Shown here in pieces: positions 1-9,070 of a DNA stretch of 50,883 nucleotides. The translations under genes were made by a program, and so were the position numbers. The DNA is from an uncultured Oscillospiraceae bacterium (GTDB taxonomy: Bacteria > Bacillota > Clostridia > Oscillospirales > Ruminococcaceae): positions 1 to 50,883 of the forward strand of contig CASFXA010000111.1 of NCBI GenBank assembly GCA_949298535.1. The letters run 5' to 3'. The notes under the pieces are model-generated. The model saw nothing but the letters and a program-made list of their open reading frames with translations, made no database searches and had not been told where the DNA came from. Numbering within the stretch: the stretch's first letter is position 1; the number at the start of each line of letters is the position of its first letter.

Positions 1-296
1 GTGCCGGCGGGCAGTCCAAAATCCTCCGCCCGCACCAGTTGGGCGGAATCCTGCTCCAGTCCGATGACAATGTTCATCTGTCCCCAATACTGCTGCCGCA
101 GCCGCCGCAGCTGCCGGAGGTATTCCGGATATTTTTCCAGAGTCATGCAGCAGCTGAGATCAAAACTGGTGAGGGCGTGTCCGGAAAAGCCCAGGGTGGT
201 GAACCCCTTGTGAAGGGCGGAAAGAACCTGTTCCTGAGGGGTGCTTCTTCCGTCGCAGAAGGTGGTATGGGTGTGGGGGTTGGAATGAACCTTCAT
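1..296 (-). CDS. PHP-family histidinol-phosphatase-like protein, 3' end outside window
   Basis: The reading frame runs from an ATG at 296 (minus strand) without a stop to the left edge, giving the first 98 residues. It opens with the metal-binding signature HTHTTFCDG at residues 8-16, the N-terminal His-x-His motif of PHP phosphoesterases, followed by FSGHA, as in HisK-type histidinol phosphatases. Family knowledge: these are metal-dependent hydrolases, classically removing phosphate from histidinol phosphate in histidine synthesis. A GAGG ribosome binding site lies 7 bases upstream of the ATG. The gene diverges from addB and has its own promoter (397-425). The exact substrate cannot be assigned because most of the protein is missing and PHP proteins vary in function. 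Confidence 0.8.
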   Translation of the reverse strand, partial: MKVHSNPHTHTTFCDGRSTPQEQVLSALHKGFTTLGFSGHALTSFDLSCCMTLEKYPEYLRQLRRLRQQYWGQMNIVIGLEQDSAQLVRAEDFGLPAG

Positions 297-396
297 CAAA
301 AAACCTCATTTCTGTCTGATGTTGTATCGTTCTTTGATTTCCGTCTCCGGGGAAAACAAAAATCTGACTATGCCGCAGGGAGAAGCTCTTGTCCCT

Positions 397-425
397 ATCT
401 TACTCCATTGACAGATTTTTTTCAA
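397..425 (-). promoter_or_regulatory. Sigma-A-type promoter for the PHP phosphatase gene
   Basis: Read on the minus strand, TTGAAA (425-420) and TAAGAT (402-397) are separated by exactly 17 bases. Transcription would begin near 390, leaving a leader of about 95 bases before the ATG at 296. It is back-to-back with the addB promoter. Confidence 0.5.
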
Positions 426-462
426 CACAAAGGCGCGGCATCTTCCCGGGAAAGGGAAAACA

Positions 463-474
463 AAACGATTGTTC
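463..474 (+). promoter_or_regulatory. Candidate LexA (SOS) box over the addB -35 element
   Basis: The 12 bases AAACGATTGTTC fit the Gram-positive LexA core GAAC-N4-GTTC at all but the first base. They cover the -35 hexamer of the addB promoter, where a repressor would act. A comparable site sits just downstream of the uvrB promoter (12097-12108). Inference from pattern only; no lexA gene is in the window. Confidence 0.35.
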
Positions 475-497
475 TCCGTGGACATCCATGCTACAAT
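469..497 (+). promoter_or_regulatory. Promoter of the addB-addA operon
   Basis: TTGTTC (469-474) and TACAAT (492-497) are 17 bases apart. The predicted start near 504 gives a leader of about 35 bases with the addB ribosome binding site. Confidence 0.5.
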
Positions 498-538
498 ATC
501 CACAGAAAAGGGCGCGTATGCCCAGGGGGAGGAACCGA

Positions 539-3500
539 ATGTTTCAGCTGATAATAGGGAAAACCGGAACAGGGAAAACCACCCGGGTCCTGAAGGAAGC
601 CATTGAGGCCGCCCGGCAGGACCGGGAGGTCATTTTGTTGGTGCCGGAGCAGTTTTCCTTTGAGATGGAGCGAAAGGCTTCCCAAGCCCTTCGGGGCGCC
701 CAGGCGATGAATCTGTCGGTGCTCAGCTTCAGCCGTTTGGCAGAAAATATCTTCCGCGCTTACGGTGGCCTTGCCCGGAAACGGCTGACCGATACCGCCC
801 GTTTTGTCCTGATGCGCCTGGCGGTGGGAGAGGTGCGGGACACCCTGGAACTGTACCAGCGTCAAAGTCAGAAAACCGCCTTTCTCACCACCATGCTCCA
901 GACGATAGAGGAGCTTAAAAGCTGCGGCGCTTATCCAGAGGATCTGCGGCAGGTATCCAAAGGGCTGGAGGACAAGCAGCTGGGGGGAAAACTGCGGGAC
1001 ATCATCCGGGTCTATGAGGCCTACCAGGCCATTGTGGACCGGGATTATGCCGATCCCCTGGATGATATTGCCCGGGCGGGGGAGCTGGCCCGGGACCATG
1101 GATATTTCCGGGGAAAGACGCTGTTTCTGGACAGCTTCGGCTTTTTCAGTCCCCCGGAGCGGCGGCTGGTGGAGCTGATGTTGGAGCAGGGGGATCAGGT
1201 GACCCTCTCTCTCTGCGCCGATGGCCTCACTACCCGTGAGGGGGGAGACGTCTTCCACGACCAGAAGGAAACGGCCCGGAGACTGCTGCAATTTGCTTCC
1301 AGCCATGACATTCCCACGGCAAAGCCGGTGCGACTGGAAGAAAACCACCGGACACAGTCATTGGCCCTGCGGGCGGTGGAGAAATTTTTGTCCTCCGGCG
1401 AGACAGCGCAGTCTCCGGAAAACAATGATGGGATTGCCATTCTCCGATGCGGGGATAAGTATGAGGAGATCCATTTTGCCGCGGCGGAGATTTCACGCCT
1501 GGTCCGGGAGGAAAAGCTGCGCTATCGGGATATTGCGCTGGTTTGCCGATCCATAGGGGATTATGAGACTGCCCTGCAAACGATTTTTACCGCTTATGGG
1601 ATCCCGCTGTTCTTTGACCGAAAGGAGCAGGTGCTGGCAAAGCCGGTGATAGCGGTGCTGGCGGCGGCGCTGGACAGCGTGCGGGGCGACTGGAAAGGAG
1701 AAGCAATTTTAAAAGTGGCACGATCGCCGGCGATGGGACTGACTTTGGAGGAATCAGCGGTCCTGGAGAATTACGCCTATATATGGTCGGTTCAGGGAAA
1801 AGGATGGACGCAGCCTTTCCGCAACGATCCGGACGGCATGACCGGCGCGGCGCCTGAGAGCTATGAACAAAGATTGGCGCAGGTGGAGGAGGTCCGCCGT
1901 AAGGTGATGGAGCCTTTGATCGCCCTGAAAAAGCAGCTGGAACGCTGCGATGGAAAAGGTTTCGCCATGGGGCTTTATTCCTTCATAACCCAGATTGGAG
2001 GACTGGAACATCTGGCGGAACATTTCCGGGACAGTTACGGAGAGGATCGCCGGGAGCTGGAGGAAAACGATCAGCTGTGGGGGATGCTGGTGGATATGCT
2101 GGATCTCTTCTGCGACAGCATCGGCTCGGCGCGTTATCCGCTGAACACCTTTGTGGAGCTGTTTCATCTGGCGCTGAGCTGTATGGAGATCGGGCACATC
2201 CCAAACACCAACGACCAGGTGATTGCCGGTTCCGCTGACCGCATCCGGCTGAGTTCTCCCAAAGTGGTGTTTGTCGTTGGGGTCAATGAAGGCGTTTTTC
2301 CCGCCCGTTATCAGCCCCATGGGGCGTTTACAGACCAGGAGAGAACCAGGCTGATTGCCAGAGGGGTGGAGCTGTCCGCTTCCCGGTATCAGCGGGCGCT
2401 TCAGGAGCGGTTTTATCTTTACACCGCATTGACTGCCTCCCGGGAACGGTTGTATCTGACCTATGCGTCCTCCACCCTGGAGGGGGGACAGCTGGAGCCC
2501 TCTTTGGCGGCAGTGCAGCTGGGAGGGATGTTCCCCGGCGCGCTGCAAAGGGCTTCGGAACTGCCGCCGGAATTTTTTGTGGTGGATCTTTTTACCGCAC
2601 GGGAGCAATATGCCCGGGCGAAAGGGAAGGGACTGCCCCAGGAGGGAACCCTGGAAGAGCTGCTTCGCCGCCAAGGGGATGACCGCTATCTGGCGCTGAT
2701 GGAGCGCCTTTCCCTGGACCTGCCTGCGGGGCCGGTGGAGCCCGCTGCCGCCAAAGGACTGCTGCGGGGACGGGTGGCGGTTTCTCCCACCAGAATTGAG
2801 AACTTTTACCGCTGCCCGTTCCTCTTTTTCTGCGACAGTATGCTGCGGCTGCGGCCCCGGAAACGGGTGGAGTACAGCCCGCTGGAGTCCGGCAACGCCA
2901 TCCACTATGTATTGGAGCATCTTTTTCGCAGTCATGGCGGAAAAGGTTTGAGCTCCATGACGGACCAGGAGCTGGAAGGGGAAATTCGCCGTCTGCTGGA
3001 GGAATATATTCGTTCCCTGGTGCCGGATCTGACCCAGCTGGCGGGGCGTTTCCGGTATCAGCTGGAGCGCTTGGCGTCGGTGCTGCTGCTGTTGGTGCGT
3101 CATGTGGGGGAGGAATTTGACCAGAGCCTGTTCCAGGCGGCAGGGATGGAGGTGCCCGTGGGTCCTGACGAGGCGGTGCATCCCGCTCCCTTGACAGCTC
3201 AGGACGGAACGCCGGTGGTCATCCGGGGAAAGATTGACCGGGTGGATCTGTTTACAAAGGGAGAGGATCGCTACGCCCGCGTGGTGGATTACAAGTCCGG
3301 CGGCAAAGAGTTCCGCCTGGAGGAGGTGTTCCATGGCCTGAATATGCAGATGCTCATCTATCTTTTCGCCCTGTGCGACGATCCCCGCAGCCCCTTTGGA
3401 TCGGTGCAGCCCGCTGGAATTTTGTATATGCCCGGCAAGGTATCCCCGGCAGAGCTGCCTTCTTCGGCGGATGCCGGTCAGATTCGTTCCCAGGTGGGGG

Positions 3501-3856
3501 GAACCCTGGGGATGAAGGGAATGGTGCTGGATGATCCTGATGTGCTGGAAGCCATGGAAAAGGAACTGGCAGGGCGGTATATCCCGGTGAAAAAGAAAAA
3601 GGGGGGAGGTCTTACCGCCGCTTCCAAAGTGAGCAGCGCCGGAGAGTTTCGACGAATCCGGGAGGCGGTCTATGGTCGGATCACCCAGATGGCCGACGCC
3701 CTGACCAAAGGGGAAATCGCTCCTTTTCCGGTCCACAGTGGCAATCTGAATCCCTGTGATTACTGTGACTACGGCATCCTGTGCAATAACCGCAATACGC
3801 CCCTGTTCCGGGACATCTCCGGCAAAGGGAGGGGAGAGGAGGAAAATCATGGCTGA
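539..3856 (+). CDS. addB: AddB, ATP-dependent helicase/nuclease subunit B
   Basis: AddB is the second subunit of the AddAB complex, the Firmicutes counterpart of RecBCD, which unwinds and resects double-strand breaks and stops at Chi. The protein (1105 residues, usual for AddB) starts MFQLIIGKTGTGKT, with a Walker A box at residues 7-14. The iron-sulfur cluster that pins the nuclease domain is visible as C759 (in YRCPF) and C1073, C1076 and C1082 (CDYCDYGILC). The nuclease motif DYK is at residues 917-919. The ATG at 539 was chosen because an AGGGGGAGG site lies about 6 bases before it; longer in-frame starts lack one. Its last 8 bases overlap addA, indicating translational coupling. A possible SOS box overlaps its promoter. 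Confidence 0.95.
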   Translation: MFQLIIGKTGTGKTTRVLKEAIEAARQDREVILLVPEQFSFEMERKASQALRGAQAMNLSVLSFSRLAENIFRAYGGLARKRLTDTARFVLMRLAVGEVRDTLELYQRQSQKTAFLTTMLQTIEELKSCGAYPEDLRQVSKGLEDKQLGGKLRDIIRVYEAYQAIVDRDYADPLDDIARAGELARDHGYFRGKTLFLDSFGFFSPPERRLVELMLEQGDQVTLSLCADGLTTREGGDVFHDQKETARRLLQFASSHDIPTAKPVRLEENHRTQSLALRAVEKFLSSGETAQSPENNDGIAILRCGDKYEEIHFAAAEISRLVREEKLRYRDIALVCRSIGDYETALQTIFTAYGIPLFFDRKEQVLAKPVIAVLAAALDSVRGDWKGEAILKVARSPAMGLTLEESAVLENYAYIWSVQGKGWTQPFRNDPDGMTGAAPESYEQRLAQVEEVRRKVMEPLIALKKQLERCDGKGFAMGLYSFITQIGGLEHLAEHFRDSYGEDRRELEENDQLWGMLVDMLDLFCDSIGSARYPLNTFVELFHLALSCMEIGHIPNTNDQVIAGSADRIRLSSPKVVFVVGVNEGVFPARYQPHGAFTDQERTRLIARGVELSASRYQRALQERFYLYTALTASRERLYLTYASSTLEGGQLEPSLAAVQLGGMFPGALQRASELPPEFFVVDLFTAREQYARAKGKGLPQEGTLEELLRRQGDDRYLALMERLSLDLPAGPVEPAAAKGLLRGRVAVSPTRIENFYRCPFLFFCDSMLRLRPRKRVEYSPLESGNAIHYVLEHLFRSHGGKGLSSMTDQELEGEIRRLLEEYIRSLVPDLTQLAGRFRYQLERLASVLLLLVRHVGEEFDQSLFQAAGMEVPVGPDEAVHPAPLTAQDGTPVVIRGKIDRVDLFTKGEDRYARVVDYKSGGKEFRLEEVFHGLNMQMLIYLFALCDDPRSPFGSVQPAGILYMPGKVSPAELPSSADAGQIRSQVGGTLGMKGMVLDDPDVLEAMEKELAGRYIPVKKKKGGGLTAASKVSSAGEFRRIREAVYGRITQMADALTKGEIAPFPVHSGNLNPCDYCDYGILCNNRNTPLFRDISGKGRGEEENHG

Positions 3857-6800
3857 TGTGAAATGGACCCCTCAGCAACTTCAGGCGATCCATGGCCGTG
3901 GGGGCAATATCTTGGTGTCCGCCGCTGCCGGCAGCGGTAAAACCGCCGTGCTGGTGGAACGGGTTATCAGCCGCATCACCGATCCTCAGCATCCGGTGGA
4001 CGCCGATCATCTGCTGGTGGTTACCTTTTCCAACGCCGCAGCGGGGGAGATGAAACAGCGGATTTCCCGAAAACTGTGGGAGCTGCTGGAAAGGAATCCG
4101 GGAGATCCGCGGCTGGCCCGGCAGCAGATTTTGCTGGATTCCGCCCAGATCAGCACCATTCATGCCTTCTGCATCACCCTGCTGCGGCAGCATTTTCAGC
4201 AGCTGGAGATTCCCGCGGATTTTCGCATCGGGGATGAGCGGGAGCTGGACGTGCTGCGGATGGATACGGTCCGGCAGTTGGTGGAGGCGGAATATCAGAA
4301 ACAAGATCCGGAATTTTATGACCTGGTAGAGCTTCTTTCCACCGCCCGCAGCGATCAAAAGCTGGAGCGGACCATTTTGCAGCTGTATGATTTTGCGCGC
4401 AACCATCCTTTTTATGAGGAGTGGCTGATGGAGCTGGGGGAAAAATGGGGGGAAGCGGTTGCCCTGAACAAAACTCCCTGGGCGGCGATTCTGCTGGACT
4501 ATGCCGGGGATGCCCTTCACCATTGCCGGGCGCTGCTGCAGCGGGCTTTGGAGCTGATGTCCGGGGACGAGGCGATGGAATCTGCCTATGCTCCCGCTTA
4601 TTACAATGATCTTGCTCAGGTGGAAGGATTGCAGGCGGCCATCAGAACGGGAAACTGGGACCAGGCGGTGCAGCTGGTACGGCAGGTCTCTTTCCAGTCC
4701 CTGGGGCGGCTGTCCAAATATGAGGATGAAGAAAAGAAGGCCGCTGTCCAAGGCCTGCGCAGTCAGTATAAAGAGATTCTCAAGGAGCTGTCAGAGCGGG
4801 TCTTTCTCATGACCGAAGGGGAATATCATCAGGATATGACGCAGCTGGCGCCGGTGGCCCGGCAGCTGTTCCGCCTGACGGTGGAGTTTGGCCGGGCGTT
4901 GGACGCTGTCAAGCTGGACCGGGGAGTGCTGGATTTCGGAGATCTGGAGCATGGAGCGCTGCAGCTGCTGTATACCGGAGAGGGGAGAAACCGGCGCCCT
5001 TCGGAGATTGCCCGGGAGCTGCGGCAGCAGTATGAGGAAATCCTGGTGGACGAATATCAGGATACCAACGGCACTCAGGAGCTGATTTTTTCAGCTCTGG
5101 CCCGGGAGGAGGGAAACCTGTTCCTGGTGGGGGACGTCAAACAGAGCATCTACCGCTTCCGCCAGGCCCGTCCCGAAAATTTCCTGGAAAAGAAGGCGCG
5201 GTATTTCCCATATGAAAAAGGATGTTTTCCCGCAAAAATTTCCCTCAGCGCCAATTTCCGCACCCGGCAAGAAACCACCGGTCTGATTAACTACCTGTTT
5301 TCTATGGTGATGAGCCCCAAGGTGGGGGAGATGGACTATGGTTCAGAGGATGCGCTTTATGCCAGGGCGGATTATGACCAAAGTCAGTGTCTGCCGGTGG
5401 AGCTGACGGTGGTGGATCCTGCCTTGTTTCCAGATGAGGACCCGGTAGCGCTGGAGGCTCGGTATGTGGCGGAACGGATTGACCGGATGCTCCGGGACAA
5501 GCTCCAGGTGACAGGCAAATCCGGCCCCCGTCCCATTGAGCCCCGGGATATTTGTATCCTGCTCCGTTCCCCCAAAAACAAGCTGGAGCGTTATCTTCGT
5601 CAGCTGGAAGCGCGGTCCATCCCATATTGGGCGGACAGTCAGGGAGGTTTTCTGGAGGCGAAGGAGATTGCTCCGGTGGTTTCCTATCTTAAAATTCTGA
5701 TTAATCCCATGGTGGATCTGGAATTGGCCCAGGTATTGGGCTCCGCACTCTATGGTTTTACCTCCCAGCAGCTGGCTCAGGCGCGCCAAAAAGCGGAGAA
5801 GGAACCGCTTTTTCTGGGGGTGCGCCGGTCAGCGGGGGATGGGGATGAGCCCTGCCGCGGCTTTCTGGAGGACTATCGTCTTCTTCGGCGGGAAGCCCTG
5901 TCCCAATCGGCTCAAGGGGTGATCCGGATGATCTGTACCCTCACCGGATTGGAGCAAAAAGTGCTGGCGATGCCTCAGGGGGAGGTCCGCCAGGGAAATC
6001 TTCATCTTCTGATGGAGATTGCGGCATCCTACACAGGGAGTATCGGAGGGGATTTCAGCGATTTTGTCGCTTATTTGTACGCACTGGAGCGATACGAGGA
6101 GGATCTGCCTTCGGCTGCAGCTTCAGCAGGAAACGCGGTGTCGGTGATGAGCGTCCACAAGTCCAAGGGGCTGGAATTTCCGGTGGTGTTTCTGTGCGAT
6201 ACCGCCGCCTCCTTCAATTTGATGGATCTGAATTCCGATGTACAGCTCCATCCGGAATTGGGGTTTGCCTGCATCCTTCGGGACAACCGGCGGATGCTTC
6301 AGCACAGGACCCTTCCGCTGGCGGCGGTGCGGCTGGAGAACAAGAGAGCCACGCTGTCGGAAGAACTGCGGATCCTGTACGTCGCCATGACCAGAGCCCG
6401 GGAACGATTGATTCTCACCGCCGGGGACAAGGGTCTTCAGCGAATGGAAAAACTGGCCTCTCAGCCGATGGAAGACGGAAAGGTGAGCGGCTGGACCGCC
6501 CGCACAGCCTCTTGTTATTACGACTGGCTGGCGGCAGCCCTTTGTCATCATCCGGATTTTCCCTCTGCGCTTTTGCAGCATCCGCCCGCTTGCCTTCACA
6601 GTCCCATTGAAGATGGAAGGTTGACGGTACAGGCGGCAGATCCCGAAATCTTGCAGCCCCGCCAGACTGCGGAGCTCCGAAAAGCGCCTCCTGCCGATCC
6701 TGCGTTGGTCAAAACACTGGAGGAAAGACTGGCTTTTCGTTATCCTTTTGAGGAGGACACCGAAACGCCTGCGAAAATTTCTGTTTCCCAGCTGGTCCAT

Positions 6801-7370
6801 CATGGGGCAGAGGAAAAATATCTGTTTACCCGCAGACCAAAGCTCCTCACCCGGCAAGCCCTTACCCCCACGGAGCGGGGAATTGCCGCCCATAAGTTCA
6901 TGCAGTTTGCCGACTTTCACCAGGCTGCCGCCGATGTGGAGGGGGAGATTGCCCGTCTGACTCAGCGGGGCTATATCACCCCTGAGGAAGGGCAGTTCAT
7001 GGACCGGCAGATGCTTCGGAAGCTGTTGGAAGGTCCACTGGGTCAAAGGCTGCTGACCGCGGACCAGCTTTACCGGGAGATCCGCTTCCTCCGGGAGTTT
7101 ACCCCCCGGGAGCTGGCGGCCATCGATCCCTCTTTTCAGGTGCGTTCCGCCGTTACAGTCCAGGGAATCGCCGACTGTGTGATGATGGAAAACGGAACGG
7201 GGACCATTGTGGATTACAAAACCGATCTGGTGCGGGAGGAGGAAACCCTGCGGACCAGGTATGCAGGACAGCTGCGGCTGTATCAGGCGATTCTGGAGCA
7301 GCAGCTGGACATCACCATCACCCAAAGGATTCTTTACTCCTTCGTTCTGGGGAAGGAGATTCCGGTATAA
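3849..7370 (+). CDS. addA: AddA, ATP-dependent helicase/nuclease subunit A
   Basis: AddA is the helicase motor and second nuclease of AddAB, acting on broken DNA ends for recombination. The 1173-residue protein has the UvrD-like helicase motifs in order: AAAGSGKTAVLVERV near the N-terminus (Walker A), DEYQDTN at 401-407 (Walker B/motif II), VGDVKQSIYRFRQA (motif III), a SVHKSKGLEFPVVF motif V and LYVAMTRARERL motif VI. The C-terminal RecB-type nuclease is intact: D1122 and K1124 lie in IVDYKTD. The ATG at 3849 follows a GGAGAGGAGG site and overlaps the addB stop by 8 bases. No own promoter is seen; it is cotranscribed with addB. About 440 bases follow before a terminator at 7813. Confidence 0.96.
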   Translation: MADVKWTPQQLQAIHGRGGNILVSAAAGSGKTAVLVERVISRITDPQHPVDADHLLVVTFSNAAAGEMKQRISRKLWELLERNPGDPRLARQQILLDSAQISTIHAFCITLLRQHFQQLEIPADFRIGDERELDVLRMDTVRQLVEAEYQKQDPEFYDLVELLSTARSDQKLERTILQLYDFARNHPFYEEWLMELGEKWGEAVALNKTPWAAILLDYAGDALHHCRALLQRALELMSGDEAMESAYAPAYYNDLAQVEGLQAAIRTGNWDQAVQLVRQVSFQSLGRLSKYEDEEKKAAVQGLRSQYKEILKELSERVFLMTEGEYHQDMTQLAPVARQLFRLTVEFGRALDAVKLDRGVLDFGDLEHGALQLLYTGEGRNRRPSEIARELRQQYEEILVDEYQDTNGTQELIFSALAREEGNLFLVGDVKQSIYRFRQARPENFLEKKARYFPYEKGCFPAKISLSANFRTRQETTGLINYLFSMVMSPKVGEMDYGSEDALYARADYDQSQCLPVELTVVDPALFPDEDPVALEARYVAERIDRMLRDKLQVTGKSGPRPIEPRDICILLRSPKNKLERYLRQLEARSIPYWADSQGGFLEAKEIAPVVSYLKILINPMVDLELAQVLGSALYGFTSQQLAQARQKAEKEPLFLGVRRSAGDGDEPCRGFLEDYRLLRREALSQSAQGVIRMICTLTGLEQKVLAMPQGEVRQGNLHLLMEIAASYTGSIGGDFSDFVAYLYALERYEEDLPSAAASAGNAVSVMSVHKSKGLEFPVVFLCDTAASFNLMDLNSDVQLHPELGFACILRDNRRMLQHRTLPLAAVRLENKRATLSEELRILYVAMTRARERLILTAGDKGLQRMEKLASQPMEDGKVSGWTARTASCYYDWLAAALCHHPDFPSALLQHPPACLHSPIEDGRLTVQAADPEILQPRQTAELRKAPPADPALVKTLEERLAFRYPFEEDTETPAKISVSQLVHHGAEEKYLFTRRPKLLTRQALTPTERGIAAHKFMQFADFHQAAADVEGEIARLTQRGYITPEEGQFMDRQMLRKLLEGPLGQRLLTADQLYREIRFLREFTPRELAAIDPSFQVRSAVTVQGIADCVMMENGTGTIVDYKTDLVREEETLRTRYAGQLRLYQAILEQQLDITITQRILYSFVLGKEIPV

Positions 7371-7431
7371 TCCACCGTCTGGTTATGGCGACACAGAAGG
7401 GCTTTGGGGCGGGTGCTTTTGACGCGGAACA

Positions 7432-7558
7432 GAAATTTTGAGCGCGCTCCAAAAGCCGAATCTACTTTCAGAAGGTCCAATGACTGGGGGATACGCCGCT
7501 TGCTGTGGATGAGATCGTCGGCGATGGCCTGTTTCCGCCTCTGTGGAGGTGGGGCAGG
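7432..7558. repeat. Structured intergenic element; its left end recurs before uvrA
   Basis: This part of the 527-base spacer between addA and the next gene holds no convincing gene. Bases 7432-7452 (GAAATTTTGAGCGCGCTCCAA) match 14291-14312 upstream of uvrA except for one substitution and one inserted G. Further in, ATCG-TCGG-CGAT forms a short hairpin, and 7528-7558 can fold with outer CCTG/CAGG and inner CCGCCTC/GAGGTGG arms. It may be a dispersed repeat or a small structured RNA. No start or promoter was found. Confidence 0.35.
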
Positions 7559-7644
7559 GAATAAAACCCGGTGTTTTCCCGTTGTCAACTTTAAATCCCT
7601 AAAGCCCTGTTGACCTTGGCGCCCTGATTCGGCTGATTGTGGCA

Positions 7645-7794
7645 ATGGGGGCGCTGGTGTTTCATCAGGCCGTCGGATCTCAGGAAGCCGCCGTTTTTCC
7701 AAAACGGTTCACAGTGCTGATGGCTGTTTTCAAGGTGCTTCTGGTCGCATGGGGATTGTTTCAGCAGAGAACCCCTCTGAATCCATCCTTTTAG
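7645..7794 (+). pseudogene. Possible gene remnant or small membrane peptide
   Basis: An open frame from ATG 7645 (or GTG 7639) to TAG 7792 encodes about 49 residues with two hydrophobic stretches, one around MGALVF at the start and one around VLMAVFKVLLVAWGLF. The frame stays open about 30 bases further upstream, without a start. There is no ribosome binding site and no promoter, so a decayed gene end is as likely as a real small protein. I recognise no family. Confidence 0.2.
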
Positions 7795-7812
7795 ACGGGA
7801 AAACGAAACAAG

Positions 7813-7856
7813 AAAAGACAGATCCGTCCAAAGAAAAGGCGGGGATCTGTCTTTTT
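7813..7856. terminator. Two-way intrinsic terminator
   Basis: A perfect 13-bp stem (AAAAGACAGATCC 7813-7825 with GGATCTGTCTTTT 7843-7855) encloses a 17-base loop. There is a T run on the right and an A run on the left, so it can stop transcripts of addAB from the left and of the pseudouridine synthase gene from the right. Confidence 0.85.
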
Positions 7857-7897
7857 GCGAGATGCTAATTTTGAAAGGACGAAGAAAGCAACAGCAA

Positions 7898-8863
7898 TCA
7901 AACTGGCTTTTCATGCAGATCTTTAAGTGAAAAGGGAATTTCCTTTACAGTAAAACTGCGTCCATTCAGATATGCCAGCTCCCCGGCGGGAGAGGTGAAA
8001 CGGAAGGTGAGGCGCCAGGCGCATAGCGCCTGGAAACGATAGGGAAGCCCGCGGTTCTGTTTGGCGGTGCCATACTTGGTGTCCCCTACCAGGGGGTGCC
8101 CCAGAAAGGCCAAATGGGCCCGGATTTGATGGGTACGTCCGGTATGCAGCCGCACTTCCAACAGGCTGAAGCTGCCGTTCTGCTCCAGAACGGTGTACTC
8201 GGTGAGAATGGTTCTGGCGCCGGGAGAGGGACGACTGCTGACTGTCACCTGGTTATGGGCGCCATCCTTCTTCAGATAGGCCCGGCACAGCTGATGGGAC
8301 GGACTGGGAACCCCGAACACCAGGCAGCGATAGGTTTTTTCCAGCTCCCGGTCCTTCACCTTTTGATTGAGGATGCGCAGCGCTTCGGCGTCCTTGGCGC
8401 AGATGACGATGCCGCTGGTGTTGCGGTCAATGCGGTTGCACAGGGCGGGGGCAAAGGAATTTTCCCGGGCGGGATCATATTCCCCCTTTTTCCAGAGGTA
8501 TTTGGTGATGCGGTTGATGAGGGTGTCCACTGTTCCTTCCTCGTCTTCATGGACCACCAGTCCCGCCGGTTTGTCCGCCAGGAGGATATGGGCGTCTTCG
8601 TAAAGAACGTTCAGTTCATCCCTGGCGGAGCGGAAGGCCAAAGGCTGGTCCTCCTCAATGAAAAATTCGTCGTTCAGGTACAGCTCCACCAGATCCCCGG
8701 GCTGTAAACGGGTGGAGATTTCTGCCCGCTTACCATTTATTTTGATGCGTTTGGTGCGGATGCCTTTGTACAGCATACTTTGAGGGAGCAGAGGAGCCGC
8801 TTTGGTGAGAAATTTGTCCAGCCGCTGGCCGCTGTCGTTCTGGTTGATGAGAAAGGACTTCAT
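7898..8863 (-). CDS. RluA-family 23S rRNA pseudouridine synthase (RluC-like)
   Basis: The enzyme isomerises specific uridines of RNA to pseudouridine; RluC-type members modify 23S rRNA. The 321-residue protein begins with an S4-like RNA-binding segment (about 12-70, with TKRIKINGKRAE), followed by the catalytic domain. The catalytic aspartate is D146 in NRIDRNTSG, the family's HRLDxxTSG motif, and the C-terminal GRTHQIRAHLAFLGHPLVGD block is conserved. The ATG at 8863 is preceded by AAAGGAG at good spacing, which excludes the longer frame. A strong promoter (8931-8903) drives it alone, divergent from radC, and it ends just before the two-way terminator. Another RluA-family gene (rluD-like, 34880) is in this window, so the target of each needs separate proof. 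Confidence 0.88.
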   Translation of the reverse strand: MKSFLINQNDSGQRLDKFLTKAAPLLPQSMLYKGIRTKRIKINGKRAEISTRLQPGDLVELYLNDEFFIEEDQPLAFRSARDELNVLYEDAHILLADKPAGLVVHEDEEGTVDTLINRITKYLWKKGEYDPARENSFAPALCNRIDRNTSGIVICAKDAEALRILNQKVKDRELEKTYRCLVFGVPSPSHQLCRAYLKKDGAHNQVTVSSRPSPGARTILTEYTVLEQNGSFSLLEVRLHTGRTHQIRAHLAFLGHPLVGDTKYGTAKQNRGLPYRFQALCAWRLTFRFTSPAGELAYLNGRSFTVKEIPFSLKDLHEKPV

Positions 8864-8902
8864 TCCCGGCTCTCCTTTCTGAATCGTAATCTGACGGACA
8901 AC

Positions 8903-8931
8903 ATTATAGCCGGTTGCAGAAGAAAAGGCAA
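8903..8931 (-). promoter_or_regulatory. Promoter of the RluC-like gene
   Basis: On the minus strand, TTGCCT (8931-8926) and a perfect TATAAT (8908-8903) are 17 bases apart, about 40 bases upstream of the start codon. Confidence 0.7.
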
Positions 8932-9034
8932 ATCTTGTTTCTGCCGCCCCGGATGAAAAAGATATTGCGCCCCAGGAAAGGGGGGGAAACCGCAGGCGTC
9001 TGCCAAAGCTATTTTCTTTTTTCGCCGAAACGTG

Positions 9035-9040
9035 TATAAT
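9035..9040 (+). promoter_or_regulatory. radC: -10 element for radC
   Basis: A perfect TATAAT lies about 30 bases before the radC start. The matching -35 region (around 9012-9017, TTTTCT) is poor, so only the -10 is marked. Initiation near 9047 would leave a short leader with the ribosome binding site. Confidence 0.45.
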
Positions 9041-9070
9041 GAACGGGAAAAGGCGAAGGGAGGGCGTTTG

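Noticed and set aside
408..413. TTGACA upstream of addB
   Set aside because: No -10 at 16-18 bases; the TTGTTC/TACAAT pair at 469-497 is a better promoter.
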